A stretch of DNA of 64,000 nucleotides from Mesorhizobium sp. LSJC280B00 (GTDB lineage Bacteria; Pseudomonadota; Alphaproteobacteria; Rhizobiales; Rhizobiaceae): positions 112,672 to 176,671 of the forward strand of contig NZ_AYVL01000014.1 in NCBI RefSeq assembly GCF_000502835.1, read 5' to 3'. Shown piece after piece: positions 46,630-55,545 of this stretch (position 1 is the stretch's first letter; every line of letters starts with the position of its first letter). The position numbers and the translations under genes were made by a program. Under the pieces are notes generated by a model, which saw only the letters and a program-made list of their open reading frames with translations, made no database searches and was not told the origin of the DNA.

Positions 46630-47334
46630 TCAAGCCGACTTCGCCATCGCTGCGTTCTGTGCGGCAAGAACGACTTCCGCCACCAGATCCCGTTTGAGCA
46701 TTTCAATGGGAATACGTCCGGCGAGGCCGGGCGCGGGGCCGATCAGCCACGACCAGGCATGCCGTGGATCGGGCATCGCGGATAACACTTCCTTGATACC
46801 CGGCGCCGGCCTGCCGTCGATGAAGTGGGCCAGGGGAAATACATGTTTGCGGCCACCGGTGCGCAACGCAACGACCGTGCCGCTCCGCTGCCAGCGATGC
46901 AGGGTCGAGCGCGATATGTCGAGATTTTGCTGCAGGAACGTCGACCCGGCGACCCGACCGGCCCAGTCCTCGACCCGCATCGAGTCGAGGTCGCCCGTTC
47001 CGGCCAGGCGTTGGATGTCTGCCCCTTGGCCTTCGTGCGCCGTCGACAGATGCGTCCGGGCACGGCGTTCCGCCGCTTCGGCTGCCAATATCCGCACGAA
47101 ACGCGACGCCATGCCGGGTAATCTTTCCTGCATGGTGTCGATCGCACTGATGTCGGTCGGCGCAAGCAAAGCGACGGCGGCGGCAACGGCGCCGGCGACC
47201 CTGCCCGCTGCAACGACTGCATCGCTGTTCGTCACCTTGCCTTGCCGCGCCAGCACGCGCTCGATCTCAACAGCGACGGCGTTTGCAAACTCGATCTGAC
47301 GGATGGGGTCGATGCGATTCCAAGTCCTGGTCAT
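46630..47334 (-). CDS. Orphan regulator with MbcA/ParS/Xre-like toxin-binding domain
   Basis: A 234-residue protein. The N-terminal part is helical and unknown. The central part contains a HTH-like stretch (DISRSTLHRWQRSGTVVALR), and the C-terminal segment DPRHAWSWLIGPAPGLAGR, IPIEMLK and VAEVVLAA follows the pattern of MbcA/ParS/Xre toxin-binding (DUF2384) domains. Members usually pair with a RES-domain toxin, but no such gene is adjacent on either side. It may be a stand-alone regulator. Confidence 0.6.
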   Translation of the reverse strand: MTRTWNRIDPIRQIEFANAVAVEIERVLARQGKVTNSDAVVAAGRVAGAVAAAVALLAPTDISAIDTMQERLPGMASRFVRILAAEAAERRARTHLSTAHEGQGADIQRLAGTGDLDSMRVEDWAGRVAGSTFLQQNLDISRSTLHRWQRSGTVVALRTGGRKHVFPLAHFIDGRPAPGIKEVLSAMPDPRHAWSWLIGPAPGLAGRIPIEMLKRDLVAEVVLAAQNAAMAKSA

Positions 47335-47703
47335 GTCCTGATCTGGCTGCTTGCCCGCCTGTTCCGGTTTGCTCGGAAGCGGGTCTTTCGCACAGCCTAT
47401 AGGCAGGGTGTATGACGGAGAGACGACAAACGGTAACCATGCTCGATCGCAGTATCGGCAGGAGTTCCAGCCGGTCAGCTGGCCTGTTTTGCATGAAGTA
47501 TCGGAAATTTCTCAGAAACCGCTCAGGATTTCCCGTCGCGCCGGTACCCCCAAGGAACGGGTCGGCCCGAGATGGCCGGCGCATGGCCTCCCGGAATGAT
47601 TCGGCCGGCTGTTCAATATGCAAGTCGACCAATCGGGCAGCCCGGCGACCGCTCAGAATCCTGAGGCGGCCAACAGGCCGCTCTGCGGATCGCCCAAACA
47701 GGC
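47335..47703. other. Intergenic region between era and the MbcA-like gene
   Basis: About 370 bases with no convincing gene. The open frames in it have unnatural Arg/Pro/Ser-rich composition and lack ribosome sites. It is part of the segment separating era and recO. Confidence 0.4.
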
Positions 47704-48630
47704 TCAGTGCGGAAATTCGAGCCCCATTTCACGGTAGCGCTCGGGATCGTCGCCCCAGTTCTCGCGCACCTTGACGAACAGGAAGAGGTGCACCTTCTGC
47801 TCGAGTATGCCTGCGATTTCCATGCGCGCGGCCTGGCCGATGGCGCGGATCGTCTCGCCCTTATGGCCGAGCACGATCTTCTTCTGGCTGTCACGCTCGA
47901 CATAGATTGTCTGGTCGATGCGCACCGAGCCGTCCTTCTTCTCTTCCCATTTCTCGGTCTCGATGTGGGAGGAATAAGGCAGTTCCTGATGCAGCCTGAG
48001 ATAGAGCTTTTCGCGGGTGATCTCGGCCGCGAGCTGGCGCATCGGCAGGTCGGAGATCTGGTCCTCCGGATAGTACCAGGGGCCGGCCGGCAAGGTCTCG
48101 GCGAGATAGTCGAGCAGGTCCTTGCAGCCGGACCCGGTCAGCGCCGAAACCATGAAGGTGCGCTTGAACGGCACCCTTTCGTTGGCTGCCGCCGACAATG
48201 CCAGCAACGTCTCGTGCTTGACCCGATCGACCTTGTTGAGGATCAACACCATCGGCTGCCGGACATCCTTCAGCCGCTCGAGGATGGCGTCGGCATCGCC
48301 CCGGATGCCGCGCTCGGCATCGATCAAGAGCAGCACGATATCGGCGTCCTTGGCACCGCCCCACGCTGTGGTCACCATCGCGGTGTCCAGCCGGCGCTTC
48401 GGCTTGAATATGCCCGGCGTGTCGACGAAGACGATCTGCGCGTTGTTGTGGGTGGCAATGCCGCGCACGATAGCGCGCGTGGTCTGCACCTTGTGCGTCA
48501 CGATCGACACCTTGGCGCCGACCAATTGGTTGACCAGCGTCGATTTCCCCGCATTGGGCGCGCCGATCAGCGCGACGAAGCCGGAGCGGGTAGCGGGAGC
48601 TTCTGTTGCCGGAGCTTCGGTGGCGGTCAT
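47704..48630 (-). CDS. era: GTPase Era
   Basis: A 308-residue essential GTPase in 16S rRNA maturation and 30S assembly. G motifs GAPNAGKST, DTPGIF and NKVD are all visible, followed by a C-terminal KH domain. Thirteen residues before the GTPase domain repeat ATEAP. The ATG at 48630 overlaps the rnc stop by ATGA, fixing the start within a long upstream frame. Confidence 0.95.
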   Translation of the reverse strand: MTATEAPATEAPATRSGFVALIGAPNAGKSTLVNQLVGAKVSIVTHKVQTTRAIVRGIATHNNAQIVFVDTPGIFKPKRRLDTAMVTTAWGGAKDADIVLLLIDAERGIRGDADAILERLKDVRQPMVLILNKVDRVKHETLLALSAAANERVPFKRTFMVSALTGSGCKDLLDYLAETLPAGPWYYPEDQISDLPMRQLAAEITREKLYLRLHQELPYSSHIETEKWEEKKDGSVRIDQTIYVERDSQKKIVLGHKGETIRAIGQAARMEIAGILEQKVHLFLFVKVRENWGDDPERYREMGLEFPH

Positions 48631-49352
48631 GCGGCACTCCCTTGATCGAGCCAGACGCCTTCCCGCTGCAGAAGTGCCGCGGCTGCAGCCTGCTCCGCCT
48701 CGCGCTTGGAGCGCCCGCTGCCGGTCGCCGGCGGATAGGCGCCGACCTTGACACTGACGGTGAACAGCGGATCGTGGTCCGGTCCCTCGCGGCTGTCGAT
48801 TATGTAAACCGGCACTGCGCCTGCCGCCTGATGCGCCCATTCCTGGAGTTCGGTTTTCGCATCGCGACGGGCGGCGTCAATGGCTTGCGAGCGCGGCTGC
48901 CAGTATCTGTGGATGAAGGCACGGGCCGCTTCCAACCCTCCGTCGAGATAGAGCACGGCGATCAGCGATTCCAATGCATCGGCGCGCAGATTGACGCGCT
49001 TGCGCCCGTCGAGGCCGCGTACGTCCGAACCGGCGCGAATAAGTTCCGGCAGGCCGATCTCCTCGGCAATTTCCGCCAGGGCTTCAGCGTTGACCAGAGC
49101 GTTCAATCTCAGCGACAGCTCACCCTCGGCGGCGTCGGGAAATGCCGCCAGCAGCATATCGGCAACGACAAGGCCGAGAACGCGGTCGCCCAGGAATTCG
49201 AAACGTTCGTAGTCGATGCCGGCGTGACTGCCGCGAGCGCTGGCATGGGTCAGCGCCCGCTGCAGGCGCTGATGGTCGCCAAAACTGTGGCCGGTGCGCT
49301 CCCTGAGCGCCTCGGCGAGCGCATCGGCGGTCAGCCGTTTCGTCGCCGCCAT
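48627..49352 (-). CDS. rnc: Ribonuclease III
   Basis: A 241-residue double-stranded-RNA endonuclease. The signature ERFEFLGDRVLGL carries the catalytic acidic residues, and a C-terminal dsRNA-binding domain follows. It processes rRNA and regulatory RNAs. It lies between lepB (five-base gap) and era (overlap), the conserved order in alphaproteobacteria. Confidence 0.95.
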   Translation of the reverse strand: MAATKRLTADALAEALRERTGHSFGDHQRLQRALTHASARGSHAGIDYERFEFLGDRVLGLVVADMLLAAFPDAAEGELSLRLNALVNAEALAEIAEEIGLPELIRAGSDVRGLDGRKRVNLRADALESLIAVLYLDGGLEAARAFIHRYWQPRSQAIDAARRDAKTELQEWAHQAAGAVPVYIIDSREGPDHDPLFTVSVKVGAYPPATGSGRSKREAEQAAAAALLQREGVWLDQGSAA

Positions 49353-49356
49353 GGCC

Positions 49357-50106
49357 CTAATTGACGAAATCGAACAGGCGCGAGGCGCGCATCAGTGACG
49401 GCCATTTCCAGATTTCGAGCGGGCTGGCGCTGCCGCCGATCGAGAAGAAAATGAGGTTGGCGCGGCCGACCAAATTCTCGTCCGGCACGAAGCCGACGGT
49501 GAAGCGGCTGTCCGACGAGTTGTCGCGATTGTCGCCCATCATGAAATAGTGACCGGGCGGCACCTTGAACTCTTTGGTATTGTCGCCGATCGAAGCCTGC
49601 GTCAGGTCGAGCGTGTCGTAGCTGACGCCGTTCGGCAGCGTCTCGCGATAGACATCGACCGGCCCGTTCTCCTCGGTGATGTCGCGGTTGTCGATCTGCC
49701 CGACCTTGACGCGCGGCACGCCCACGTCGTTGATGAAGAGCTGGCCATCCTTGACCTGGATCTTGTCGCCCGGCAGGCCGACGACGCGCTTGATATAATC
49801 GACAGAAGGATCCGGCGGAAACTTGAACACCACCACGTCGCCGCGCTTCGGCTCTGAGCCCCAGATGCGGCCCGAAAAGATGTTCGGCCCGAACGGCAGT
49901 GAATAGCGGGAGAAGCCGTAGGACCACTTGGTGACGAAGAGATAGTCGCCTTCGAGCAAAGTCGGCCGCATCGACCCGGACGGGATCGAGAACGGCTGGA
50001 ACAGGAGCGTGCGGATGACCAGCGCAAGCAGCAGGGCCTGGACTATGACGCTGACGGTTTCGCCAAGTCCGCCGGATTTCTTCTGGGTTTTTTCAGCCAC
50101 GCTCAT
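49357..50106 (-). CDS. lepB: Signal peptidase I
   Basis: A 249-residue inner-membrane serine protease removing signal peptides. One N-terminal helix (residues 17-35) precedes the catalytic Ser45 in IPSGSM. The catalytic Lys lies in DYIKRVVGLPGD and the third box is GDNRDNSSDSR. ATG 50106 is chosen over 50187 since it gives the family's usual N-terminus. Confidence 0.95.
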   Translation of the reverse strand: MSVAEKTQKKSGGLGETVSVIVQALLLALVIRTLLFQPFSIPSGSMRPTLLEGDYLFVTKWSYGFSRYSLPFGPNIFSGRIWGSEPKRGDVVVFKFPPDPSVDYIKRVVGLPGDKIQVKDGQLFINDVGVPRVKVGQIDNRDITEENGPVDVYRETLPNGVSYDTLDLTQASIGDNTKEFKVPPGHYFMMGDNRDNSSDSRFTVGFVPDENLVGRANLIFFSIGGSASPLEIWKWPSLMRASRLFDFVN

Positions 50107-50183
50107 GTCGTCCTCGATTGTGCGTTGGATGGTATAGAGTCTCGGCGCGCGCTGGGCAACGTCATGCCGGTGGTCAGATGCAA

Positions 50184-50597
50184 TCAATGTGGCGCTTCTT
50201 CGACCGGCAACGCTTCAATGATCACAAAGGCTTGAGCGAGCGGAAAATCATCGGTGATGGTGAGGTGGAGCACCGCGCGGTGCCCTTCAGGCAGAATTTC
50301 GTCCAGCCGCGCTGCCGCCCCATTGGTCAGCGCCATGGTCGGCTTGCCGCTGGCCAGGTTGACGACCCCCATGTCGCGCCAGAACACACCCTGCGCCAGA
50401 CCGGTACCCAATGCCTTGGCGCAGGCTTCCTTGGCAGCGAAACGCTTGGCGTAGGAGGCCGCACGCGCCGCGCGGTTTTCGGAGCGCGCCTGTTCGATCT
50501 CGGTGTAGATGCGCTGGATGAAGCGTTGGCCATGGCGTTCCAGCGACTTCTCGATGCGTCTGATGTCGATGAGATCGCTGCCGATACCGATAATCAT
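50184..50597 (-). CDS. acpS: Holo-[acyl-carrier-protein] synthase
   Basis: A 137-residue enzyme that transfers 4'-phosphopantetheine from CoA to [19 protein letters not shown] at the N-terminus holds the Mg2+-binding Asp. The later [15 protein letters not shown] carries the second motif with Glu and Lys. Its start overlaps the DUF2062 stop by ATGA, and lepB follows 77 bases later. Confidence 0.94.
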   Translation of the reverse strand: MIIGIGSDLIDIRRIEKSLERHGQRFIQRIYTEIEQARSENRAARAASYAKRFAAKEACAKALGTGLAQGVFWRDMGVVNLASGKPTMALTNGAAARLDEILPEGHRAVLHLTITDDFPLAQAFVIIEALPVEEAPH

Positions 50598-51175
50598 TCG
50601 GCAGGAACTTCCGGCCCGGTTTTTCCAGCCTTTGCCGCTCTTTCGGCCAGCCGCTTGCGGCGCTGCTCGTGGAAAGTGACCATGCCCCAGCGGGTGATAC
50701 CGTAAAACAGCAGGCCGAAAACCAGGCCGAGCGGTATTGCGCCGATCGTCATCGGCTTCAGCACCGGTCCCCACAATTGCGCAAAGGAAAGATTATGCAG
50801 CATGTCGCCGAGATGCGCGGGCGGGCCATGCGCCGGCAGGTGTTCATGCAGGATCAGCTTGCCGACCTCCCAGGAGGCGGCCCATAGCAGCGGAAAGGTC
50901 AGGGGGTTGCCGAAGACCGTGCCGAGTGCTGCCGCGACCAGATTGCCGGCGATCAGCCAGCACAGGATGGCAGCAATGATGAAGTGAAAGCCAAGCGGGA
51001 AAAACGACGCGAATACGCCCGCCGCAACACCGGCGGCCACGGCATGCGGCGTGGCCCTAAGCCGCAGGATGCGTTTGGAAAAATACCGCAGCGAGCGCGA
51101 GAACGAGCGGCGCGGCCACAAATAAGTACGCACCCGCTCGAAAAAACCATCAGGCTTGCGCCGTCGAAAAAGCAC
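50594..51175 (-). CDS. DUF2062 family membrane protein
   Basis: A 193-residue protein with a basic N-terminus ([20 protein letters not shown]), three hydrophobic segments and a conserved [17 protein letters not shown] core typical of DUF2062. Function unknown. GTG start at 51175. First gene of the acpS-lepB-rnc-era run, an association common in alphaproteobacteria. Confidence 0.88.
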   Translation of the reverse strand: MLFRRRKPDGFFERVRTYLWPRRSFSRSLRYFSKRILRLRATPHAVAAGVAAGVFASFFPLGFHFIIAAILCWLIAGNLVAAALGTVFGNPLTFPLLWAASWEVGKLILHEHLPAHGPPAHLGDMLHNLSFAQLWGPVLKPMTIGAIPLGLVFGLLFYGITRWGMVTFHEQRRKRLAERAAKAGKTGPEVPAE

Positions 51176-51405
51176 TCTGTTCCTGTTCCTAGTTCCATCG
51201 ATGGCTTCACGCCGGCCTTTCCAGCCAGGCGCGACAGCCTATGCTGCGCTCTGCGGTCGCCGAAAAGCAACTACGACTTTGATATAGCGATGCGCTGGCC
51301 GAAGAACAACGAGGCCGAGGGCATCCGCTCGGTGGCCGGTCGCGCCAGCCTTGGGTATCGCCGTTCTGAACAGGGCATGATCGCGGCGAATTTAAGGAGC
51401 GTCAC

Positions 51406-51786
51406 TTAGGATCGATATTCGCTGACCTCGACGAGGTTGCCGTCCGGATCGCGGAAATAGACCGACATCATCGCGCCCCGGGCGCCGACACGCTCGACCG
51501 GGCCGACCTCTATCACCACACCATTGGCGGCGAGGTTGGCACATATCTCGGCGAGCGGCCGGGCAGCAATCAAGCAGAAATCTCCGGAGCCCGGCGTCGG
51601 CGCCTTGGCCTTCGGCTCGAAGGTACGCCCGACCTCATGCACATTGATCTTCTGCGTTCCAAACAGCAGCGCCGTTGGTCGGTCCGGCTCGTCGAGGCGC
51701 TTGAAGCCAAGCACCCGCTGATAGAAGGCGCAGGTATCGTCCACCGAACGAACTGTCAGCACGAAATGATCGATGCCGGCAATCAC
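51406..51786 (-). CDS. VOC family protein (glyoxalase/fosfomycin-resistance-like)
   Basis: A 126-residue single VOC domain, with GIDHFVLTVRSVDDTCAFYQ at the start and FRDPDGNLVEVSEY at the end. The Glu in that last motif and the first-strand His are the usual metal ligands. GTG at 51786 is chosen because it gives the family's N-terminus. Upstream ATGs lie inside the repeat at 51808. Confidence 0.8.
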   Translation of the reverse strand: MIAGIDHFVLTVRSVDDTCAFYQRVLGFKRLDEPDRPTALLFGTQKINVHEVGRTFEPKAKAPTPGSGDFCLIAARPLAEICANLAANGVVIEVGPVERVGARGAMMSVYFRDPDGNLVEVSEYRS

Positions 51787-51807
51787 GGAAGCGCCTCTTG
51801 ACTTGTT

Positions 51808-51862
51808 TTTATGCATGTCGTTGTCCCAAAACCGCCGCACACTTTTGGGCGACATGCATTAG
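51808..51862. repeat. Hairpin repeat, second copy of the 11075 motif
   Basis: It reads TTTATGCATGTCGTTGTCCC ... TTTTGGGCGACATGCATTAG. This is a near-perfect inverted repeat of about 20 bp with a variable loop ACCGCC-like centre. It shares TTATGCATGYCGTTRTC and GCACACTTTTG with 11075-11127. It lies between the VOC gene and the pyrE stop. Confidence 0.8.
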
Positions 51863-52437
51863 ATATTGCGGCTGCCCGGCTTGATCGCCGGTATGGCGGC
51901 GAGCTCGGGCGGCAGCCTGTCGGCCGGATAGGCCGGAACTTCATATTCGGCGAGCGCGATCAGCGGCACGCCGACATCGGTCTTGCCGGCCGAGCGGTCG
52001 ATGATGCATGCGGCGGCAACGACTTCGGCGCCAAGGCCGCGCAGGCAGTCGATGGTCTCGCGGATCGACAGGCCGGTGGTGACGATGTCCTCGACAATGA
52101 CAACGCGCGATCCCTTGGCGATCTCGAAACGGCGCAGCCTGAACTCGCCCCCTTCCCGCTCGACCCAGATCGCCGGCGCACCAAGATGGCGCGAGGTCTC
52201 ATAGGCCGGGATCAGCCCGCCGATCGCCGGGCCGACGACGTAGTCGATTCTGCCGGGCACGCCAGTGCGGATCTTTTCGGCGAGCGCCTTGCACAAGCGC
52301 TCGGTCTTGTCGGCATGCATGAAAACGCGCGCCTTCTGCAGGAAGACCGGGCTGCGCAGGCCCGACGTCAGGATGAAATGCCCTTCGAGAACGGCGCCGG
52401 CCTCGCGGAAAATGCCCAGCACTTCATCGGTGTTCAT
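51859..52437 (-). CDS. pyrE: Orotate phosphoribosyltransferase
   Basis: A 192-residue PRTase converting orotate and PRPP to OMP. The PRPP motif is [13 protein letters not shown], and the N-terminal [11 protein letters not shown] with a lysine-bearing flexible loop follows the family. The stop lies at the edge of a hairpin repeat. The gene follows rsh and a heptamer array on the minus strand. Confidence 0.95.
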   Translation of the reverse strand: MNTDEVLGIFREAGAVLEGHFILTSGLRSPVFLQKARVFMHADKTERLCKALAEKIRTGVPGRIDYVVGPAIGGLIPAYETSRHLGAPAIWVEREGGEFRLRRFEIAKGSRVVIVEDIVTTGLSIRETIDCLRGLGAEVVAAACIIDRSAGKTDVGVPLIALAEYEVPAYPADRLPPELAAIPAIKPGSRNI

Positions 52438-52456
52438 CGTTCACTCCATGTCCATG

Positions 52457-52534
52457 GTGAATGGTGAATGGTAGTAGGGTAGTGAGAGCACCCTCTTTCA
52501 CTATTCACTGTTCACTGTTCACTATTCACCCATT
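52457..52534. repeat. Inverted heptamer array (locus 2)
   Basis: The left arm has GTGAATG twice (52457-52470). The right arm, about 28 bases later, has six heptamer-type units ATTCACT/GTTCACT and CATTCAC (52497-52534). It is the same family as the 19302 locus with fewer left copies and more diversity. The rsh stop codon TGA (52526-52528) is inside it. It lies in the 5' region of pyrE. Confidence 0.8.
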
Positions 52535-54754
52535 CACGCGCCTTGCATCGCTGACGCTCGAATTGTCCTTTAGCTGCGACAGCAGCCGGTTCAAGTGCTT
52601 GAGGTCCCACACTTCAAGATCGATCAGCATTTCGGTGAAATCGGGCGCGGTGCGCACCATCGACAGAGTGTGGATATTGGCGTCGTTGGATGCGACGACC
52701 TGTGCAATGTCGGCCAGCGAACCCGGCGCGTTGATGGCGGTGACCGAGACGCGCGCCGGGAACCGCTCCTTGGTGCGCTCGTCAATATCCCAGCGCACGT
52801 CGATCCAGCGCTCGGGCTGGTCGTCAAAGGCCTGCAGCGCCGGCGACTGGATCGGATAGATGGTGATACCGGTTCCCGGCTGCACGATGCCGACGATGCG
52901 ATCGCCTGGCACTGCCCCTTCCGGCGCGAAGCGCACCGGCAGATCGCCGCGCACACCGCGGATCGGCACCGCGTCGTCGCGCGGCTGGTTCTTGTCCTTG
53001 CGTGCGGCGCGGCCCGGAATCTGGAACAGCATGCCGGCGGCGTTGCGGATCTTCGACCAGCCCTCCTCGCGCTGCTTGGGCGCGACCAGCGTGACACGCT
53101 CGTCCTTGTAGTCGGGAAACACCGCCTTCATGACATCGGTGGAGGCAAGTTCGCCTCGGCCGACCGCGGCCAGCACATCCTCGATGTCCTTGCGCGCCAG
53201 CCGGTGCAGCACCGGCTTCAGGCTTTCCTTGGTGAAGGTCTTGCCGGAGCGTTCGAAGGCGCGCTCCAGAATGCGGATACCGAGACCTGAATATTGCTTG
53301 CGAATGGCGTTCTTGGTGGCGCGGCGGATGGCCGAGCGTGCCTTGCCGGTAACGACCACCGATTCCCACGCCGCCGGCGGGACCTGCGCCTTCGAGCGGA
53401 TGATCTCGACCTCGTCGCCGTTCTTCAGCTCCGTCATCAGCGGCATGATGCGGCCATTGACCTTGGCGCCGACGCAAGTGTCGCCGACGTCGGTGTGGAC
53501 GGCATAGGCAAAGTCGATCGGCGTGGCGCCGCGCGGCAGCGCGATCAGCATGCCCTTCGGCGTGAAGCAGAATACCTGGTCCTGAAACAGTTCCAGCTTG
53601 GTGTTTTCGAGGAAGTCCTCGGGATTGTCGCCTTCGGCAAGCTGCTCGATGGTGCGCCGCAGCCAGGCATAGGCATTGGTTTCCTTCGAGATCGCATGGG
53701 CGGCACCATTCATCTTGCCACCGGTATCCTTATAGATCGAATGAGCCGCGACGCCGTATTCGGCGATCTTGTTCATTTGATAGGTGCGGATCTGCAATTC
53801 GACGCGCTGGCGCGACGGGCCGACGATGGTAGTGTGGATCGAGCGGTAGTCGTTCTGCTTCGGCGTCGAGATGTAATCCTTGAAGCGGCCGGGCACCATC
53901 GACCAGGTGGTGTGGATGGCGCCGAGCGCGCGGTAACAGTCCTCGACCGTCTCGACAACGACGCGGAAGCCGAAAATGTCGGACAGCTGCTCGAACGACA
54001 GCGCCTTGGCCTCCATCTTGCGGAATACCGACCACGGCTTCTTCTGCCGGCTCTTGACCTCGGCCTTGATCGAATATTTGTCGAACAGCGTGGAGAGCGC
54101 CTTCTCGATCTCCGACAGCACGCCCTTGTTGCGCTCGAAGATTTCGGCCAGCCGTGCGGTGACGGCGCGGTAGGCTTCCGGATTGATGAAGCGGAAGGCA
54201 ATCTCCTCCAGCTCCTCGCGCATGCCTTGCATACCCATGCGGCCGGCCAGCGGCGCGTAGATGTCCATCGTCTCTTCGGCGATGCGCAGGCGCTTGGCTT
54301 CCGGCACATGGTCGAGCGTGCGCATATTGTGCAGGCGGTCGGCGAGCTTGACCAGAAGCACGCGCACGTCTTCCGAGATCGCCAGCAACAGCTTGCGCAG
54401 GTTCTCCGCCTGCTCGGCCTTCTTCGAGACGAGGTCGAGCTTCTTCAGCTTGGTCAGGCCCTCGACCAGCTTGCCCATTTCCGGGCCGAACAATTCGTCG
54501 ATCTCGGCCCTGGTCGCCGTGGTGTCCTCGATCGTGTCGTGCAGCAAGGCAACGGCGATCGTCGCCTCGTCCATGTGCATTTCGGTGAGGATGGCGGCGA
54601 CTTCGAGCGGATGCGAGAAATACGGGTCGCCGGAGGCGCGTTTCTGGTGGCCATGCTTCTGCATGGCGTAAACATAGGCCTTGTTGAGCAGCGCCTCGTT
54701 GACGTCAGGCTTGTAGCGCTGCACGCGCTCGACAAGCTCATACTGACGCATCAT
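52526..54754 (-). CDS. rsh: Bifunctional (p)ppGpp synthetase/hydrolase Rsh (RelA/SpoT)
   Basis: A 742-residue long RSH. The HD hydrolase is intact (His48, His72-Asp73), and the synthetase domain carries RFKD of the bifunctional RXKD type and NDYRSIHTT. TGS (TPKGMLIALPRG) and C-terminal ACT domains follow. It controls the stringent response. Two stem-loops lie between it and the upstream rpoZ, and its last codons merge into the heptamer array. Confidence 0.95.
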   Translation of the reverse strand: MMRQYELVERVQRYKPDVNEALLNKAYVYAMQKHGHQKRASGDPYFSHPLEVAAILTEMHMDEATIAVALLHDTIEDTTATRAEIDELFGPEMGKLVEGLTKLKKLDLVSKKAEQAENLRKLLLAISEDVRVLLVKLADRLHNMRTLDHVPEAKRLRIAEETMDIYAPLAGRMGMQGMREELEEIAFRFINPEAYRAVTARLAEIFERNKGVLSEIEKALSTLFDKYSIKAEVKSRQKKPWSVFRKMEAKALSFEQLSDIFGFRVVVETVEDCYRALGAIHTTWSMVPGRFKDYISTPKQNDYRSIHTTIVGPSRQRVELQIRTYQMNKIAEYGVAAHSIYKDTGGKMNGAAHAISKETNAYAWLRRTIEQLAEGDNPEDFLENTKLELFQDQVFCFTPKGMLIALPRGATPIDFAYAVHTDVGDTCVGAKVNGRIMPLMTELKNGDEVEIIRSKAQVPPAAWESVVVTGKARSAIRRATKNAIRKQYSGLGIRILERAFERSGKTFTKESLKPVLHRLARKDIEDVLAAVGRGELASTDVMKAVFPDYKDERVTLVAPKQREEGWSKIRNAAGMLFQIPGRAARKDKNQPRDDAVPIRGVRGDLPVRFAPEGAVPGDRIVGIVQPGTGITIYPIQSPALQAFDDQPERWIDVRWDIDERTKERFPARVSVTAINAPGSLADIAQVVASNDANIHTLSMVRTAPDFTEMLIDLEVWDLKHLNRLLSQLKDNSSVSDARRVNG

Positions 54755-54784
54755 GGCCGGGATCTCGCAATGCTGAAATGAATC

Positions 54785-54855
54785 ATGCGCCGCACTGGCG
54801 TACGGCGCATGTCATAGATAGCCACGAAACTGCCGACGCGAAAGTGTCGGCAGTT
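54785..54855 (-). terminator. Pair of hairpins between rpoZ and rsh
   Basis: First stem on the minus strand, AACTGCCGAC/GTCGGCAGTT (54828-54855), has a perfect 10 bp. Second stem, ATGCGCCG/CGGCGCAT (54785-54810), has a perfect 8 bp. The T-run after the first is short (TTTCG), so it may be a weak terminator, attenuator or RNA processing site. Confidence 0.4.
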
Positions 54856-54865
54856 GTCGCTAAGA

Positions 54866-55267
54866 TCAATAATCGTCGCTTTTTTCCGGCGGCACCAGGC
54901 CTTCGATGCCGGCCAACAGGTCTTCTTCGGTCATGCGATCGAAGGTGACGTTGTCCTCGGCGTCGTCGGCATCGGTGGCTGCAACGGCGCTGCCGGTCTG
55001 GTCGGCAATCGCCTCGCCATCGGCTTCCGGCTCATCGACCTCGACATGCTTCTGCAGCGAATGGATGAGATCTTCCTTGAGGTCGTCCGGCGACAGCGTC
55101 TCTTCGGCGATTTCGCGGAGCGCAACGACCGGGTTCTTGTCGTTGTCGCGCGGTACGGTGATCTGCGCGCCCTGGCTGATCTGACGGGCGCGGTGGCCGG
55201 CCAAGAGCACCAGCTCGAAGCGGTTGTCGACCTTGTCGATGCAATCTTCAACGGTTACGCGGGCCAT
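54866..55267 (-). CDS. rpoZ: RNA polymerase omega subunit
   Basis: A 133-residue omega subunit. [20 protein letters not shown] at the N-terminus is the family hallmark, and [14 protein letters not shown] follows. The last 50 residues are an acidic tail usual in alphaproteobacteria. Omega assists RNA polymerase assembly and forms part of a ppGpp site with beta prime, which fits its position next to rsh. Confidence 0.95.
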   Translation of the reverse strand: MARVTVEDCIDKVDNRFELVLLAGHRARQISQGAQITVPRDNDKNPVVALREIAEETLSPDDLKEDLIHSLQKHVEVDEPEADGEAIADQTGSAVAATDADDAEDNVTFDRMTEEDLLAGIEGLVPPEKSDDY

Positions 55268-55545
55268 GAGTTGCCCCTTTCATGCCTGGATTTGATGGAA
55301 AACAGGCGCGGTCCATAACCTGAACGCTGCCAAAATACAAGCTTTTATGGCGGTGCGCAGCTCTGACGCGGGCCGCCTGCGACGACACAGCGCCGATCAC
55401 AATTGCTTGCGGTGCGGCATGGTGCCTTGGATTGCCGTAAAACTGGCGTTATCTCGAACGATGAAGGCCAACAGGTCTATTATCAGACCGGCCGATAGTC
55501 GCCACGCATTTAGACGACCGCTTATTTCGAAAAAGGACATTTTCC

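Noticed and set aside
47267-47632. Minus-strand open frame of 121 codons beside the MbcA-like gene
   Set aside because: Unnatural composition, no ribosome site, and it runs into the coding region of the regulator.
53294-54781. Long plus-strand open frame opposite rsh
   Set aside because: Arg/Asp-rich antisense of a conserved gene.
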